Positions 52,765 to 63,643 of a stretch of DNA of 64,000 nucleotides are shown here, piece after piece (position 1 is the first letter of the stretch; every line of letters begins with the position of its first letter). The translations under genes and the position numbers were made by a program. Source of the DNA: Polynucleobacter corsicus (GTDB lineage: Bacteria; Pseudomonadota; Gammaproteobacteria; Burkholderiales; Burkholderiaceae). The notes under the pieces are model-generated. The model saw only the letters and a list, made by a program, of their open reading frames with translations, did no database searches and was not told the DNA's origin. Location: positions 1,981,023 through 2,045,022 of the forward strand of contig NZ_CP061314.1 in NCBI RefSeq assembly GCF_018688255.1. The letters are read 5' to 3'.

Positions 52765-53280
52765 TTAGCGCTCGCCTACTAATTCTTTTGCGCGCTTTTT
52801 CATTTTGAGAGAAATACGAGTGCGCTTCAACATAGAGAGGTACTCAACAAATACCTTGCCTTGTAAGTGATCCATCTCATGCTGCAAACAAACTGATAGC
52901 AGGCCATCTGCCTCTACTTCAAATTCTTTACCGTTGATATCGAGCGCCTTAACTCGGACGACCGCTGGGCGATCTACTTCATCATAATATTCAGGCACAG
53001 AGAGGCAGCCCTCACGCCAAGATTTTTTTTCTGGGCTTGCCCAAACCAATTCTGGATTAATGAACACCATGAGTTGATCTTGGTTGTCAGAAACATCAAT
53101 CACCACAATACGCTCATGAACGTCTACCTGAGTAGCAGCCAAACCAACTCCGGGGGCCTCGTACATTGTCTCGGCCATATCGGCCACAATTTTTTTAATG
53201 CGTGCATCTACCAGCGCTACGGGTTTGGCAACCTTGTGTAGGCGTGGATCTGGATAACAAAGGACGGTTAATAAAGCCAT
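52765..53280 (-). CDS. def: Peptide deformylase
   Basis: A 171-residue metalloenzyme that removes the N-formyl group of nascent proteins. The three motifs are [17 protein letters not shown] and QHEMDHLQG (HExxH zinc site). The start [10 protein letters not shown] is chosen over an ATG 27 codons upstream because deformylases begin with this strand. First gene of def-fmt-rsmB; divergent from dprA. Confidence 0.96.
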   Translation of the reverse strand: MALLTVLCYPDPRLHKVAKPVALVDARIKKIVADMAETMYEAPGVGLAATQVDVHERIVVIDVSDNQDQLMVFINPELVWASPEKKSWREGCLSVPEYYDEVDRPAVVRVKALDINGKEFEVEADGLLSVCLQHEMDHLQGKVFVEYLSMLKRTRISLKMKKRAKELVGER

Positions 53281-53351
53281 ATCGGAATTATCCAACAGAG
53301 TAATCAGACTGTCCCGATAGTTCTCTACAGCCCCAGGCTGAAAATTGCCAT

Positions 53352-54050
53352 ATGCGCACACCTAAAAATCCAAACATCATCCAAGTTCATCGAAATACCC
53401 CCAACTACCCAGCTCGTCTCTTGGATTTATCTGATCCACCCAATTCACTCTATATATACGGGGATATAAGCCTATTAGATTTACCCATGATTGCCATTGT
53501 GGGTTCACGTGCCGCTAGTCCAGAAGGGATCAAGAATGCTTACTATTTTGCGCAAGCCCTATCTGCCGAGGGCTTTCTCGTTATTTCCGGGCTGGCCAGG
53601 GGTGTTGATGGGGCGGCCCACCGAGGTGCGCTTGGGCAAAATCAGGGGCATCGAACCATAGCGGTATGCGGTAGTGGGCTAGATATTGTGTATCCACGAG
53701 AGCATTTAGGCCTAGCCCAAGCCATTGCCAACAGCGGGCTCTTGGTGTCTGAGCTAGCTCCAGGTCTAGGGCCAAAAGCTTGGCACTTTCCGCGCAGGAA
53801 CCGCATCATTGCGGCCCTGTCCCTTGGAATACTTGTGATTGAGGCGGCCGAGCGCTCTGGCTCGCTCATTACAGCCAGACTAGGTTGTGAGCTTGGTCGT
53901 GAAATTTTTGCAATTCCTGGGTCAATACACAGCCCACTCTCTAAAGGCTGCCATCAACTACTGCAGCAAGGTGCCAAGCTAGTTCAATCACCACAAGACA
54001 TTCTCGAGGAGTTGCCAAAATGGTCAAAAACCTCATTTAAAGGCATTTAA
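53352..54050 (+). CDS. dprA: DprA-like protein (short form)
   Basis: DprA protects and loads incoming single-stranded DNA onto RecA in transformation. This 232-residue protein holds the Rossmann core: [43 protein letters not shown] and [16 protein letters not shown]. It lacks both the N-terminal SAM domain and the C-terminal winged helix of a typical 360-380 residue DprA. A TGA/TAA-free upstream frame for a longer N-terminus is not seen, so it is natural truncation or a minimal form. Confidence 0.88.
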   Translation: MRTPKNPNIIQVHRNTPNYPARLLDLSDPPNSLYIYGDISLLDLPMIAIVGSRAASPEGIKNAYYFAQALSAEGFLVISGLARGVDGAAHRGALGQNQGHRTIAVCGSGLDIVYPREHLGLAQAIANSGLLVSELAPGLGPKAWHFPRRNRIIAALSLGILVIEAAERSGSLITARLGCELGREIFAIPGSIHSPLSKGCHQLLQQGAKLVQSPQDILEELPKWSKTSFKGI

Positions 54051-54247
54051 AGCACTATTTTAAGAAAAATGGGGGTTTTAATAGGGTCTTGCCGAAGCCC
54101 CAAAAATGAGGTTTTTGGACTTTTGTCAATTTATCGGTTAATAATAAAAAAGGGGCGTGGAAAAGGTCTGGCCAGGATCTGGTTTAAATTGGTCACCCGT
54201 TTTCACCCATAAAAACATCATTTCAAGCTCAAATTTAGGCAAAACGC

Positions 54248-56926
54248 GTGGCAACTAAAGCATCTACCAAAAAAAGCAGCCCCAAGACTTCAAGCGTTGA
54301 TCACCCTAAAACCCTGATCATTGCAGAGAAACCTTCCGTTGCGAATGACATTGCCAAGGCCTTGGGTGGCTTCACTAAATATGAGGACTATTTCGAGAGC
54401 GATGACTTTGTCATCTCCTCCGCAGTTGGCCATCTATTGGAAATTGCCGCACCTGAAGAATTTGATGTCAAACGTGGCAAATGGTCGTTTGCAAACCTTC
54501 CAGTTGTGCCACCCTATTTTGACTTACGCCCGATCGCTAAAACTGAATCGCGACTGAAGGTATTGCAAAAGCTCATTAAACGCAAAGACATCAATGAACT
54601 CATCAATGCATGTGACGCAGGGCGCGAAGGTGAGTTGATCTTCCGCTTAATTGCACAGCATGCAAAAGCACCGCAGGCTATTAAACGACTCTGGCTGCAA
54701 TCCATGACGCCAGCAGCCATTCGAGATGGCTTTGCCTCCCTGCGCAGCGATGCTGATATGCAGCCCCTCGCAGATGCGGCACGCTGCCGCTCTGAAGCAG
54801 ATTGGCTGGTCGGCATCAATGGCACTCGCGCTATGACAGCATTCAACAGCAAGAGTGGTGGATTCTTTCTAACGACAGTAGGTCGAGTACAGACACCAAC
54901 ACTATCAATCGTAGTTGAGCGCGAAGAACTGATTCGGAAATTTATCTCCAAAGACTATTGGGAGGTGAAAGCGGAATTTATTGCTGCGGCTGGCGTATAT
55001 GAAGGACGCTGGTTTGATCCTAAATTTAAGAAAGATACTGCGGCTCCTGATGCACGCGAGAATCGTCTCTGGAGTGAAGCTGCCGCACAAAGCATTGTTG
55101 CTGCGTGTCGCGATAAAAAAGCGAGCGTTAAAGAAGAAGCCAAACCAGCAACTCAATTAGCGCCTCAACTGTTTGATTTAACGAGCCTGCAACGTGAAGC
55201 AAATGCGCGCTTTGGCTTCTCTGCTAAAAATACTTTGGGCTTGGCTCAAGCCCTTTATGAGCGCCATAAGGTGCTGACCTATCCGCGTACTGATGCTAAG
55301 GCCTTGCCTGAAGATTATTTAGATACCGTGAAACAGACCATGGAAAACTTGGCTGAAAATTCACAAGAATATCGCTCCTTCGCAAAACAAATCTTACAAG
55401 GTGATCCTAAGGACCCAAAAGCCAAGGCAGGATATGGCTGGATCAAACCGAACAAACGTATTTTTGATAATTCAAAAATATCCGACCACTTTGCGATCAT
55501 TCCTACCCTAGAGTCTCCAAAGACCCTCAGTGAGCCAGAACAAAAACTATATGACTTGGTTGTCCGTCGCTTCTTGGCAGTGTTTTATCCTGCAGCCGAA
55601 TTCCGCGTCACCACTCGCATCACCGAAGCGTCGGGACATCACTTTAAAACTGAAGGTCGAGTACTGGTCACACCAGGTTGGCTGACGGTATACGGCAGAT
55701 CTAATCAAGCGGATGATGAATTGGTAGCGGTGCAAGAGGGTGAAACCGTACAAAATGAATCTATTGCGGCGATTCCTTTAAAAACCAAGCCGCCAGCCCG
55801 CTACACAGAAGCAACCCTGTTGTCGGCAATGGAAAGTGCTGGTAAGTGGGTAGATGATGATGACATGCGTGAAGCAATGGCCGAAAAAGGCTTGGGCACA
55901 CCTGCAACCCGTGCTGCCATTATTGAAGGCCTGCTGGCAGAGCGGTATATGGTGCGCGAAGCGCGTGAGCTAATACCAACTGCTAAAGCATTCCAATTGA
56001 TGACGCTCTTACGTGGCTTAGATGTTGAAGAATTAACCCGGCCCGATCTCACGGGTAGCTGGGAAAATAAACTCTCCCTGATTGAGCGTGGTGAGATGAA
56101 TCGCGACACCTTCATGCAAGAAATTGCACAGATGACGCAGCGTATCGTCAAGCGCGCTAAAGAATACGACAGCGATACCATTCCTGGTGACTATGCGACC
56201 ATGTCTACGCCGTGCCCTCACTGCAAAGGTTCAGTTAAAGAAAACTATCGCCGCTTTGCATGCGAGAAGTGTGGATTTACGATTAGCAAAACCCCAGGTG
56301 GCCGTGCATTTGAATATCCCGAGGTAGAAGAGCTGTTGCGCGAAAAAACGATTGGACCACTGCAAGGGTTCCGCAGCAAAATAGGTAGGCCATTCGCAGC
56401 AATTATTAAGTTGAGTGAAATCCCCGAAGATGATGCTGATTATCCAAACGCGGGCTTTAAGCTTGAATTTGACTTTGGCAACACTCAAGAGGATGAATCT
56501 GAGGCAATCGACTTTACTGGCCGACAGGCTTTAGGTGCATGTCCAAAGTGTTCTGGTGCTGTATACGAAGATGGTATGCGCTACCTGTGCGAAAAAAACA
56601 CCGGCCCAGATAAGTCATGTGATTTCAAGACCGGTAAGGTTGTTTTACAACAAGAAATTTCTGCAGAGCAAGTTCAAAAATTGCTTACCGAAGGCAAAAC
56701 CGATTTGCTAACCAACTTCAAATCTAACCGTACTGGCCGTGGCTTTAAGGCTTATCTTGCCTTGGGTACGGATGGCAAAATTGGTTTTGAGTTTGAAGCC
56801 AAAGCACCCAAAGCGGGGGCTGCAGCTAAAGCTCCAGCAAAGAAGCGGGTAGGTGCAAGCGCTGCCACCAAGTCTGTAGCAAAACCTAAGCGCGCTAGTA
56901 AAGCGAAGTCGTCTTCGAGCACTTGA
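54248..56926 (+). CDS. topB: Type IA DNA topoisomerase (topoisomerase III-like)
   Basis: An 892-residue type IA topoisomerase that relaxes or decatenates DNA. LIIAEKPSVANDIAKALGG is the Toprim start, NACDAGREGELIFRLI the acidic site, and LTYPRTDAKALPEDY contains the catalytic Tyr. C-terminal zinc-binding motifs (CPHCKGS...CEKCGF; CPKCSGA...CEKN) precede a Lys/Ala-rich tail. GTG start. It is much longer than E. coli TopB, the usual Burkholderiales form annotated topoisomerase III. The final 175 bases overlap the MnmC-like gene antisense. Confidence 0.9.
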   Translation: MATKASTKKSSPKTSSVDHPKTLIIAEKPSVANDIAKALGGFTKYEDYFESDDFVISSAVGHLLEIAAPEEFDVKRGKWSFANLPVVPPYFDLRPIAKTESRLKVLQKLIKRKDINELINACDAGREGELIFRLIAQHAKAPQAIKRLWLQSMTPAAIRDGFASLRSDADMQPLADAARCRSEADWLVGINGTRAMTAFNSKSGGFFLTTVGRVQTPTLSIVVEREELIRKFISKDYWEVKAEFIAAAGVYEGRWFDPKFKKDTAAPDARENRLWSEAAAQSIVAACRDKKASVKEEAKPATQLAPQLFDLTSLQREANARFGFSAKNTLGLAQALYERHKVLTYPRTDAKALPEDYLDTVKQTMENLAENSQEYRSFAKQILQGDPKDPKAKAGYGWIKPNKRIFDNSKISDHFAIIPTLESPKTLSEPEQKLYDLVVRRFLAVFYPAAEFRVTTRITEASGHHFKTEGRVLVTPGWLTVYGRSNQADDELVAVQEGETVQNESIAAIPLKTKPPARYTEATLLSAMESAGKWVDDDDMREAMAEKGLGTPATRAAIIEGLLAERYMVREARELIPTAKAFQLMTLLRGLDVEELTRPDLTGSWENKLSLIERGEMNRDTFMQEIAQMTQRIVKRAKEYDSDTIPGDYATMSTPCPHCKGSVKENYRRFACEKCGFTISKTPGGRAFEYPEVEELLREKTIGPLQGFRSKIGRPFAAIIKLSEIPEDDADYPNAGFKLEFDFGNTQEDESEAIDFTGRQALGACPKCSGAVYEDGMRYLCEKNTGPDKSCDFKTGKVVLQQEISAEQVQKLLTEGKTDLLTNFKSNRTGRGFKAYLALGTDGKIGFEFEAKAPKAGAAAKAPAKKRVGASAATKSVAKPKRASKAKSSSST

Positions 56927-57987
56927 GCTGCAATCAGCTTAGCGGCTAAGGCCGACCAAAGAGCACCTCTCGACCCCAGGGCAGTTGCCAAAAATATTCC
57001 TGGGCGTTGAGTTAGCGCGCCAATGATCGGTAAGCGGTCACCCGCAACACAACGAACGCCCACAAAACTTCCCGTCTTTTGAAGTTGCTCAGTATCGCCC
57101 TCTGGGTAATTCACCAATCCTTTTGCTTGCCCTCGATTAAAGTCATCACTTGAATTCCAATCTTGAAGATCCGATTCGCCCTCATCAAAACTAGAGCCCA
57201 CTATCCACTGATAATTTCCGTCGGGCAATTTTTTGGCGGGCAAGCAGTAGCCATCGCCAGATATGGCGGTAAGCGGGAGCTTTGGCGCCCACGAACTATT
57301 TTGATCAACGGAAAAAATACTTAGCTGTCCGCGGACCGGCCTCAAAGGAAGTCGTACGTCTATGCTTGCAGCCAATTTTTTAGTTTCTAGTGCTGCTGCA
57401 ATAATGACTTTTCCAGCGGTCATGATGGGCTTGTCTTGAGAGTTCATTAGCTGCCACCCCGCATCGACTTTCTCTAGTCGAGCCACAGGAGTATTCCAGA
57501 AGCATGTCAGCTTTGGGTGGGGCTTTAGCGCCTCCTGTGTCGCCTCAGATAAATTGAGCGACGCGCCCCGTGGAAGCCAAACACCATCTTGATCAATGCC
57601 ACAGATTTGTAATGCCTGATCCGCATCAAATGCTTGTGCCATGCCCTCATCAAGATCAAGTGATTTTAGGTAGCTGGCAACATCATCACGACTAAACGCC
57701 TTGTCTCTCTTGTTTGGTTGAAAGATGCCATGCTGATTCCACGTCTGGCCCCAGCGAGCCTCTGCCATCAAAAATGCAATGCGAGTTAAGCGTAGCAAGC
57801 GAGGGGCGCCTCGTCCAATATGAGGGTGAGCAATGGCGTATGCATGACTTGAGCATGCTGATGCAGGGCGGGGGGCAGAATCAACAATGCAAACCTCTTG
57901 GCAGCGCTCGAGCAGCTCACTGGCAATACTTGCACCTGCAATGCCAGCCCCAATCACCACAATGTCATGGTGTTGGGGTGAGGTCAT
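56752..57987 (-). CDS. MnmC C-domain-like FAD oxidoreductase
   Basis: A 411-residue FAD-dependent oxidoreductase like the C-terminal half of MnmC, which oxidises cmnm5s2U to nm5s2U in tRNA wobble bases. The FAD site is IVVIGAGIAGASIASELLER, and GLVNYPE, GVRCVAGDRLPIIGAL and TALGSRGALWSALAAKLIA are conserved. The methyltransferase half is absent. The final family block LVAALAPTRF is encoded inside the 175-base antisense overlap with the topoisomerase tail. Confidence 0.82.
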   Translation of the reverse strand: MTSPQHHDIVVIGAGIAGASIASELLERCQEVCIVDSAPRPASACSSHAYAIAHPHIGRGAPRLLRLTRIAFLMAEARWGQTWNQHGIFQPNKRDKAFSRDDVASYLKSLDLDEGMAQAFDADQALQICGIDQDGVWLPRGASLNLSEATQEALKPHPKLTCFWNTPVARLEKVDAGWQLMNSQDKPIMTAGKVIIAAALETKKLAASIDVRLPLRPVRGQLSIFSVDQNSSWAPKLPLTAISGDGYCLPAKKLPDGNYQWIVGSSFDEGESDLQDWNSSDDFNRGQAKGLVNYPEGDTEQLQKTGSFVGVRCVAGDRLPIIGALTQRPGIFLATALGSRGALWSALAAKLIAAQVLEDDFALLARLGFATDLVAALAPTRFFAGALAAAPALGALASNSKPILPSVPKAR

Positions 57988-58031
57988 TAAATAATAATGT
58001 TAAAGAGACTTCTTAAATTTCTAGGGGCGGC

Positions 58032-59879
58032 CTAGGCGTTTAAGCGCTTCTCAATTTTCGCCCGCATCTCTATGAGCTCTTTCGGCAGACGATCACCTAA
58101 GCGATCAAATAATTCAGAGTGTAATTTAAGCTCACTCTTCCATTCATCAACTGAGGCAGCAATGACTTTCTCAAACTTTTCAGCGGAAAAGTCGATACCA
58201 TCCCAGTGCATATCTGCATGCCCCGGGGAGATTCCAAAGACTGTTTCTGAACCCTTTGCGCCGCCTTCAACGCGAGCCAAGATCCAAGAGAGAACACGCA
58301 TGTTTTCGCCATATCCCGGCCAAACGAATTTGCCATCCTCATCCTTGCGGAACCAATTAACGCAATAGATTTTTGGCAATACTGCACCTTCAGCCGCAAG
58401 CTTTTCACCAATATTTAACCAGTGCTGGAAGTAGTCACTCATGTTGTAGCCAGCAAAAGCAATCATCGCAAAAGGATCGCGACGCACAACGCCAACTTCA
58501 CCAGTAATCGCTGCAGTAGTTTCAGAGCCCATTGTTGCAGCCATGTAAACACCCTCAACCCAATCACGAGCTTCGCTTACCAATGGAACAGTGGTAGAGC
58601 GACGGCCTCCAAATAAGAACGCATCAATTGGAACACCTTCGGGATCATCCCAATGAGGGTCAACTGCTGGGTTATTGGTGGCGGCCATAGTAAATCGTGA
58701 GTTGGCATGGGCAGCCTTGCGTCCAGCAGCGCCGTCTGCTGGAGTCCAGTCCTTGCCCTGCCAATCAATCAAATGCGCCGGGGGAACATCGGTTAAACCC
58801 TCCCACCAAACATCACCATCATCAGTTAAGCCAACATTGGTGAAGATAACGTCTTGATCAAGGGAGTCTATGCAATTTGGATTAGTTAATCGGTTTGTTC
58901 CAGGGGCAACACCGAAATATCCTGATTCAGGGTTAATTGCAAATAAACGAGTCTTTCCGGTAACCGGATCTTTGCGGGGTTTAATCCAAGCAATGTCATC
59001 ACCAATCGTTGTTACCTTCCAACCCTCAAATCCCTTTGGCGGGATCATCATCGAGAAGTTAGTTTTTCCGCAAGCCGATGGGAATGCTGCAGCAATGTGA
59101 TATTTCTTACCCTCAGGTGATGTTGCGCCCAAAATCAACATATGCTCTGCGAGCCAACCTTGCTCACGCCCCATGTTAGATGCAATACGTAATGCAAAAC
59201 ATTTTTTACCCAATAGCGCGTTGCCGCCATAGCCGGATCCAAAAGACCAAATTTCGCGCGTTTCTGGGTAGTGAACGATGTATTTGGTCTTGTTGTTAGG
59301 CCAAGCCATGTCTTTTTCACCAGCCGCTAAAGGCTTACCAACAGTATGAATGCAGGGGACAAATTCGCCGGTCGCGCCCAGCTGGTCAATAACGGCGCGA
59401 CCCATACGAGTCATGAGCCGCATGTTGATGGCAACATAAGGACTGTCGGAAAGCTCAACACCAATGTGGGCGATTGGGGAGCCGATTGGACCCATAGAGA
59501 ATGGCACTACATACATTGTTCTGCCGCGCATGGAGCCATCAAACAGAGGATTAAGAGTGGCGCGCATCTCAATTGGGTCCACCCAGTTATTTGTCGGGCC
59601 AGCATCCTCTTTATTTGCAGAGCAGATAAATGTGCGGTCCTCAACGCGAGCTACATCATCAGGGTCGGACAAGGCTAAGAATGAGTTTTTACGCTTAGCA
59701 GGATTGAGACGTTTAAACACGCCTACACTTACCAACAATTCACAAAATTCATCATATTCAGATTGGGAGCCATCACACCAGCGGATTTTGTCTGGCTTGG
59801 TTAGGGCGGCTACATCTGCAACCCATTGAATCAGCTTTTGGTTTTTTACGTACTCAGGTGCATTGGTGTTGATGGTCAT
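58032..59879 (-). CDS. pckG: Phosphoenolpyruvate carboxykinase (GTP)
   Basis: A 615-residue GTP-dependent PEP carboxykinase, interconverting oxaloacetate and PEP for gluconeogenesis. Hallmarks are [19 protein letters not shown], the kinase-1 loop [12 protein letters not shown], kinase-2 [10 protein letters not shown] and [14 protein letters not shown]. Full length for the family. It stands alone with about 90 bases to mnmE. Confidence 0.97.
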   Translation of the reverse strand: MTINTNAPEYVKNQKLIQWVADVAALTKPDKIRWCDGSQSEYDEFCELLVSVGVFKRLNPAKRKNSFLALSDPDDVARVEDRTFICSANKEDAGPTNNWVDPIEMRATLNPLFDGSMRGRTMYVVPFSMGPIGSPIAHIGVELSDSPYVAINMRLMTRMGRAVIDQLGATGEFVPCIHTVGKPLAAGEKDMAWPNNKTKYIVHYPETREIWSFGSGYGGNALLGKKCFALRIASNMGREQGWLAEHMLILGATSPEGKKYHIAAAFPSACGKTNFSMMIPPKGFEGWKVTTIGDDIAWIKPRKDPVTGKTRLFAINPESGYFGVAPGTNRLTNPNCIDSLDQDVIFTNVGLTDDGDVWWEGLTDVPPAHLIDWQGKDWTPADGAAGRKAAHANSRFTMAATNNPAVDPHWDDPEGVPIDAFLFGGRRSTTVPLVSEARDWVEGVYMAATMGSETTAAITGEVGVVRRDPFAMIAFAGYNMSDYFQHWLNIGEKLAAEGAVLPKIYCVNWFRKDEDGKFVWPGYGENMRVLSWILARVEGGAKGSETVFGISPGHADMHWDGIDFSAEKFEKVIAASVDEWKSELKLHSELFDRLGDRLPKELIEMRAKIEKRLNA

Positions 59880-59969
59880 GGGAGTCCTATGAAATGTAAT
59901 ATTTTTGATCGCGTTATTTTAACATTTCGGGCGTCTTTTTTATGGACAAACCTGCCAAGGGCAAGTCCT

Positions 59970-61352
59970 TCACTTGCCAATACAAAATTGACTAAATATC
60001 TTGCCCAAAAGATCGTCTGGGAGTAGCTTCCCAGTAATTTGTCCGAGTTGATCTTGTGCCAAACGGAGCTCTTCTGCAAATAACTCCAGCGATATATTGC
60101 CATTAGCGGCAAATTGTTGGGATTGATTTAAGTGGGTAGCGGCCCTATCTAGGCAATCTAAGTGCCGTCTACGCGCCACAATCACGCCCTCCTGAGATCC
60201 ACCCCAACCTACCAACTCTAAAATTTTCTGTTTTAGAGCCTCGATGCCCTCGCCCGTCTTGGCTGAAATGAACAAGGCTTGCTTTTCGTCCTGGTTGGCA
60301 ATGGGGCTACCCAATAAATCGGATTTGTTGTTGACCTCCAGCACGGGGCACTTAGGCGGGAGTGCTTTTAATATCTGGACTTTTAGCTCCAAAATTTCGG
60401 CGCTATTACTTGTTTCTGTAACGTTTGAATCTTGCAGAAAAATAACTAGGTCCGCCGCCCCAATAGCCTCCCATGATCTTTCGATGCCTTTAGCCTCAAC
60501 TAGATCGCTAGTTTCACGCAAGCCTGCGGTATCAATGATGTGCATAGGAACGCCGCCGATAGTAATACTCTCCTTGACGCGGTCTCTTGTGGTTCCTGCG
60601 ATAGGCGTAACAATAGCTACTTCCTCGCCAGCTAGGCGATTCAGAAGAGAGCTTTTCCCAACGTTAGGTGCGCCGGCCAAAACCAGCTGGATGCCGTCAC
60701 GCAAAATCTTGCCCTGTTTCGCCCCCTCCCTCAGCGCGTACAACTTTTGCATTACAGCGCTTAGGCGTTCACGAGCTTGAGCATTCTCTAAGAACTCAAT
60801 CTCCTCCTCTGGGAAGTCTAGGGTGGACTCCACCAAAATACGCAATTGGGTAATCTCTTCAATCAGGCTGTTAATGTCATTTGAGAAGGCGCCTTGTAGG
60901 GAGCGTGCTGCACCGCGTACCGCTGCTGCACTTTGTGCATCAATTAAATCCGCAATCGCCTCAGCTTGGGCTAAATCAATTTTGTTATTAAGGTAGGCTC
61001 GTAGAGAAAATTCGCCGGGCTCAGCAATTACTAGGCCCTGATCTTTTCCCAACTCAAGACATCGCTTTATGACCAACTGTAAAAGTTGTGGCCCACCATG
61101 ACATTGCAACTCTAAGATATCTTCACCCGTAAAAGAGGCGGGGGCTGCAAAGTAAATAGCAAGGAGTTGATCAATTGACTCACCCTGCGCATCTCGAAGT
61201 GTGAGTAAGCTTGCCTGCCTGGGTGTTAGCGCCTTATTAAATAAGGCTATGGCCATAGGTAAAAGCTGAGGCCCGCTAATGCGAATGACGCCGACACCGG
61301 CTTTGCCAGGTGCGGTGGCAAGCGCAATGATGGGCAGCTTTCTCGTCATCAT
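59970..61352 (-). CDS. mnmE: tRNA modification GTPase MnmE
   Basis: A 460-residue GTPase which, with MnmG, installs the cmnm5 group on tRNA wobble uridine. N-terminal folate-binding domain (PIIALATAPGKAGVGVIRI), helical domain, then G domain with P-loop GAPNVGKSSLLN, DTAGLR and NKSD, and the catalytic C-terminal CIGK. The first of two tandem ATGs is chosen because AAGGAG lies 8 bases upstream. It follows yidC by 37 bases. Confidence 0.97.
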   Translation of the reverse strand: MMTRKLPIIALATAPGKAGVGVIRISGPQLLPMAIALFNKALTPRQASLLTLRDAQGESIDQLLAIYFAAPASFTGEDILELQCHGGPQLLQLVIKRCLELGKDQGLVIAEPGEFSLRAYLNNKIDLAQAEAIADLIDAQSAAAVRGAARSLQGAFSNDINSLIEEITQLRILVESTLDFPEEEIEFLENAQARERLSAVMQKLYALREGAKQGKILRDGIQLVLAGAPNVGKSSLLNRLAGEEVAIVTPIAGTTRDRVKESITIGGVPMHIIDTAGLRETSDLVEAKGIERSWEAIGAADLVIFLQDSNVTETSNSAEILELKVQILKALPPKCPVLEVNNKSDLLGSPIANQDEKQALFISAKTGEGIEALKQKILELVGWGGSQEGVIVARRRHLDCLDRAATHLNQSQQFAANGNISLELFAEELRLAQDQLGQITGKLLPDDLLGKIFSQFCIGK

Positions 61353-61389
61353 TGCGGGCACTCCTTGTATATTTTTAACGGCTAAAAAT

Positions 61390-63066
61390 TTATTTAGCCG
61401 GCTTCTTTCCAAACATTTGATTGATCTGCCATTGCTGAGCAATCGATAGCAGGTTGTTCACCACCCAATACAAAACCAAGCCCGCAGGGAAGAAGAAGAA
61501 CATGACTGAGAATACTAAAGGCATGTACATCATTACCTTCGCCTGAATTGGATCAGGCGGCGTTGGATTAAGTTTGGTTTGCACAAACATGGAGGCCGCC
61601 ATGATGATTGGCAAAATGTAGTACGGGTCAGGAACTGATAGATCGTGAATCCAACCAATCCAAGGGGCATTGCGCATTTCCACCGAAGACAGCAAAACCC
61701 AATACAAAGAAATAAATACAGGAATCTGAATCACTACGGGCAAACAACCGCCCAATGGGTTAATTTTTTCCTTACGATACATCTCCATCATGGCTTGGTT
61801 GAGTTTTTGTGGCTCACCCTTGTATTGCTCTTTCATTACCAATAAACGTGGCTGTACTTCTTTCATCCGTGCCATCGACTTGTAGCTTGCTGCAGAAAGA
61901 GGGAAGAAAACCAGCTTAATCAGAACGGTCAAAAGGATGATTGACCAACCCCAGTTGCCAACATAGACATGGATATTTTCTAGCAGCCAAAAAATAGGTT
62001 TGGCAATAATAGTGAGGTAGCCATAATCTTTTAATAAAGCAAATCCAGGGGCAATTGTTTCCAGGACGCTTTCCTCTTGTGGCCCTACAAATAATTTTGC
62101 CTTCTCAACAACTGTTGTGCCTGGTGACACCACGCCCAAGGGTGTTTGCATACCAATGCGGTAAAGATTGTTGTCAATTTTCCCCGCATAAATATCACGC
62201 GCTACTTTGTCAGCAGGAATCCAGGCGCTAGCAAAGTAATGTTGAACCATGGCGATCCAAGCTGGATCACCAGCGGGGACTTGGGTAGGAATGGTAATTT
62301 TGTTTTTATCAATCGCCGTGAATTCAAGTTTATTGAATTTTTCTTTTTCGGTATACGCGGCAGGACCAGTAAAAGTACTCGCTGAAAATGCTCCGCCGAA
62401 AGGTCCAATTTTTTGCTCTTGGGAAGGATCTCGAACAATCTCTGTATACAAAACTAACGGTGTTGTGCTCAAGCCGCCTTGTGTTACACGATGTCCAACA
62501 TCGACAATATAGCTACCTGGGTTGAGAACAAACGTCTTTTCTAGTTTTACTCCGTTGCGCTCGCTAGCCAAAATAATAAAAGGCTTTCCAGATTCATCTT
62601 TACCAGACTTCACCAACTTAAATGTTGTGGTGTGATTTGGTAGATCTAAATTGCCCAAGGCAATTAAACCTGAGCGTGCAAAATATTTATGGTTTGGTGT
62701 GTACTGAAATAGCTCAACTGAGGTTTTTTCAGCGGTTAGTTGTTTGGGTAGCTTCGCGCTAATAATATTGCCGCCGCTGGCGCTAATTTCTAAAACCAGC
62801 ACATCATTTTGCAAAACAAATTTCTCTGATGTTTCGATTGTTCCCGCAACTGTCGCAGTTGTTTGATTTGGCGCTAATGTGTCAACATTTTGTGTTGGTA
62901 ACGGAATATCCAACTTGGTGGTGGGAGCTTTTTCCACCACGGGCGTGGTGCCCACAATACCTTCACCAAACATCGATGGCTTGCCCTCATGAACCTGCCA
63001 GTTGTTGTACAACAACAGGCCCGACATGGAGAAGACCGCCCAAAGAATTGTTTTTTTAAAGTCCAT
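61390..63066 (-). CDS. yidC: Membrane protein insertase YidC
   Basis: A 558-residue insertase that integrates and folds inner-membrane proteins. An N-terminal anchor (MDFKKTILWAVFSMSGLLLY), a large periplasmic beta domain (about 80-340), and five-helix core with IYWVLLSSVEMRNAPW and PLGGCLPVVIQIPVFI. The ATG giving MDFKKT is chosen over one two codons upstream. Encoded 10 bases after yidD. Confidence 0.96.
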   Translation of the reverse strand: MDFKKTILWAVFSMSGLLLYNNWQVHEGKPSMFGEGIVGTTPVVEKAPTTKLDIPLPTQNVDTLAPNQTTATVAGTIETSEKFVLQNDVLVLEISASGGNIISAKLPKQLTAEKTSVELFQYTPNHKYFARSGLIALGNLDLPNHTTTFKLVKSGKDESGKPFIILASERNGVKLEKTFVLNPGSYIVDVGHRVTQGGLSTTPLVLYTEIVRDPSQEQKIGPFGGAFSASTFTGPAAYTEKEKFNKLEFTAIDKNKITIPTQVPAGDPAWIAMVQHYFASAWIPADKVARDIYAGKIDNNLYRIGMQTPLGVVSPGTTVVEKAKLFVGPQEESVLETIAPGFALLKDYGYLTIIAKPIFWLLENIHVYVGNWGWSIILLTVLIKLVFFPLSAASYKSMARMKEVQPRLLVMKEQYKGEPQKLNQAMMEMYRKEKINPLGGCLPVVIQIPVFISLYWVLLSSVEMRNAPWIGWIHDLSVPDPYYILPIIMAASMFVQTKLNPTPPDPIQAKVMMYMPLVFSVMFFFFPAGLVLYWVVNNLLSIAQQWQINQMFGKKPAK

Positions 63067-63076
63067 TTGCATTCAC

Positions 63077-63316
63077 TTAATGATGATGAGGTGTTGGTTT
63101 TACTGCAGGGTCATGTCCGCCTTGTGACCATGGATTACAACGCAAGATGCGCCACAGCATCAGTCCAAAGCTTTTTAAAAATCCGTGACTAGCAAAACAG
63201 TCGCAGGCATATTGTGAGCATGAAGGGGTAAATTTACAGTGCATGCCAATAAATGAGCTGAGGGTTATTTGATAGAGCCTCACAACCTGAATGGCCAACT
63301 TGTTAAATAGGCGCAC
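63077..63316 (-). CDS. yidD: Membrane protein insertion efficiency factor
   Basis: A 79-residue YidD protein. The conserved region is HCKFTPSCSQYACDCFASHG and RILRCNPWSQGGHDP. It lies one base after rnpA, the standard position between rnpA and yidC, and helps membrane insertion. The tail has three histidines. Confidence 0.95.
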   Translation of the reverse strand: MRLFNKLAIQVVRLYQITLSSFIGMHCKFTPSCSQYACDCFASHGFLKSFGLMLWRILRCNPWSQGGHDPAVKPTPHHH

Positions 63317-63317
63317 G

Positions 63318-63635
63318 TTAAATTAGCCCCACAATTTGGGCTCGCAGGCCCTCTTTTTCTTTATTTCGGAGCCTGCCATGGGTTTCTCGACCGATTGGTT
63401 TTTTTAGCTTCACCACAACATCGCTATTGAGGTTTGTTGTTTGAGCGCTTCTGACTAACTCACGAATCATGCGCTTTAGTTGGTTGCGATCTACCGCACG
63501 CTTAGCTAATTTTTTAGCTACCGCAATACCTAAATCTGGTTTTTCACCCTGATTCGGAGAAGCCAAATACAAACCCCAACACAAACTTGTCTTGGGGCGT
63601 GTTTTTAGTAACTCAGAAATCCTGGCGCTATTCAA
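63318..63635 (-). CDS. rnpA: Ribonuclease P protein component
   Basis: A 105-residue protein subunit of RNase P, which matures tRNA 5' ends. LGIAVAKKLAKRAVDRNQLKRMIRE is the conserved RNR-containing helix region; the protein is basic throughout. Gene order rpmH-rnpA-yidD-yidC is the universal origin-side cluster. Confidence 0.94.
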   Translation of the reverse strand: MNSARISELLKTRPKTSLCWGLYLASPNQGEKPDLGIAVAKKLAKRAVDRNQLKRMIRELVRSAQTTNLNSDVVVKLKKPIGRETHGRLRNKEKEGLRAQIVGLI

Positions 63636-63643
63636 CTGCTAAA

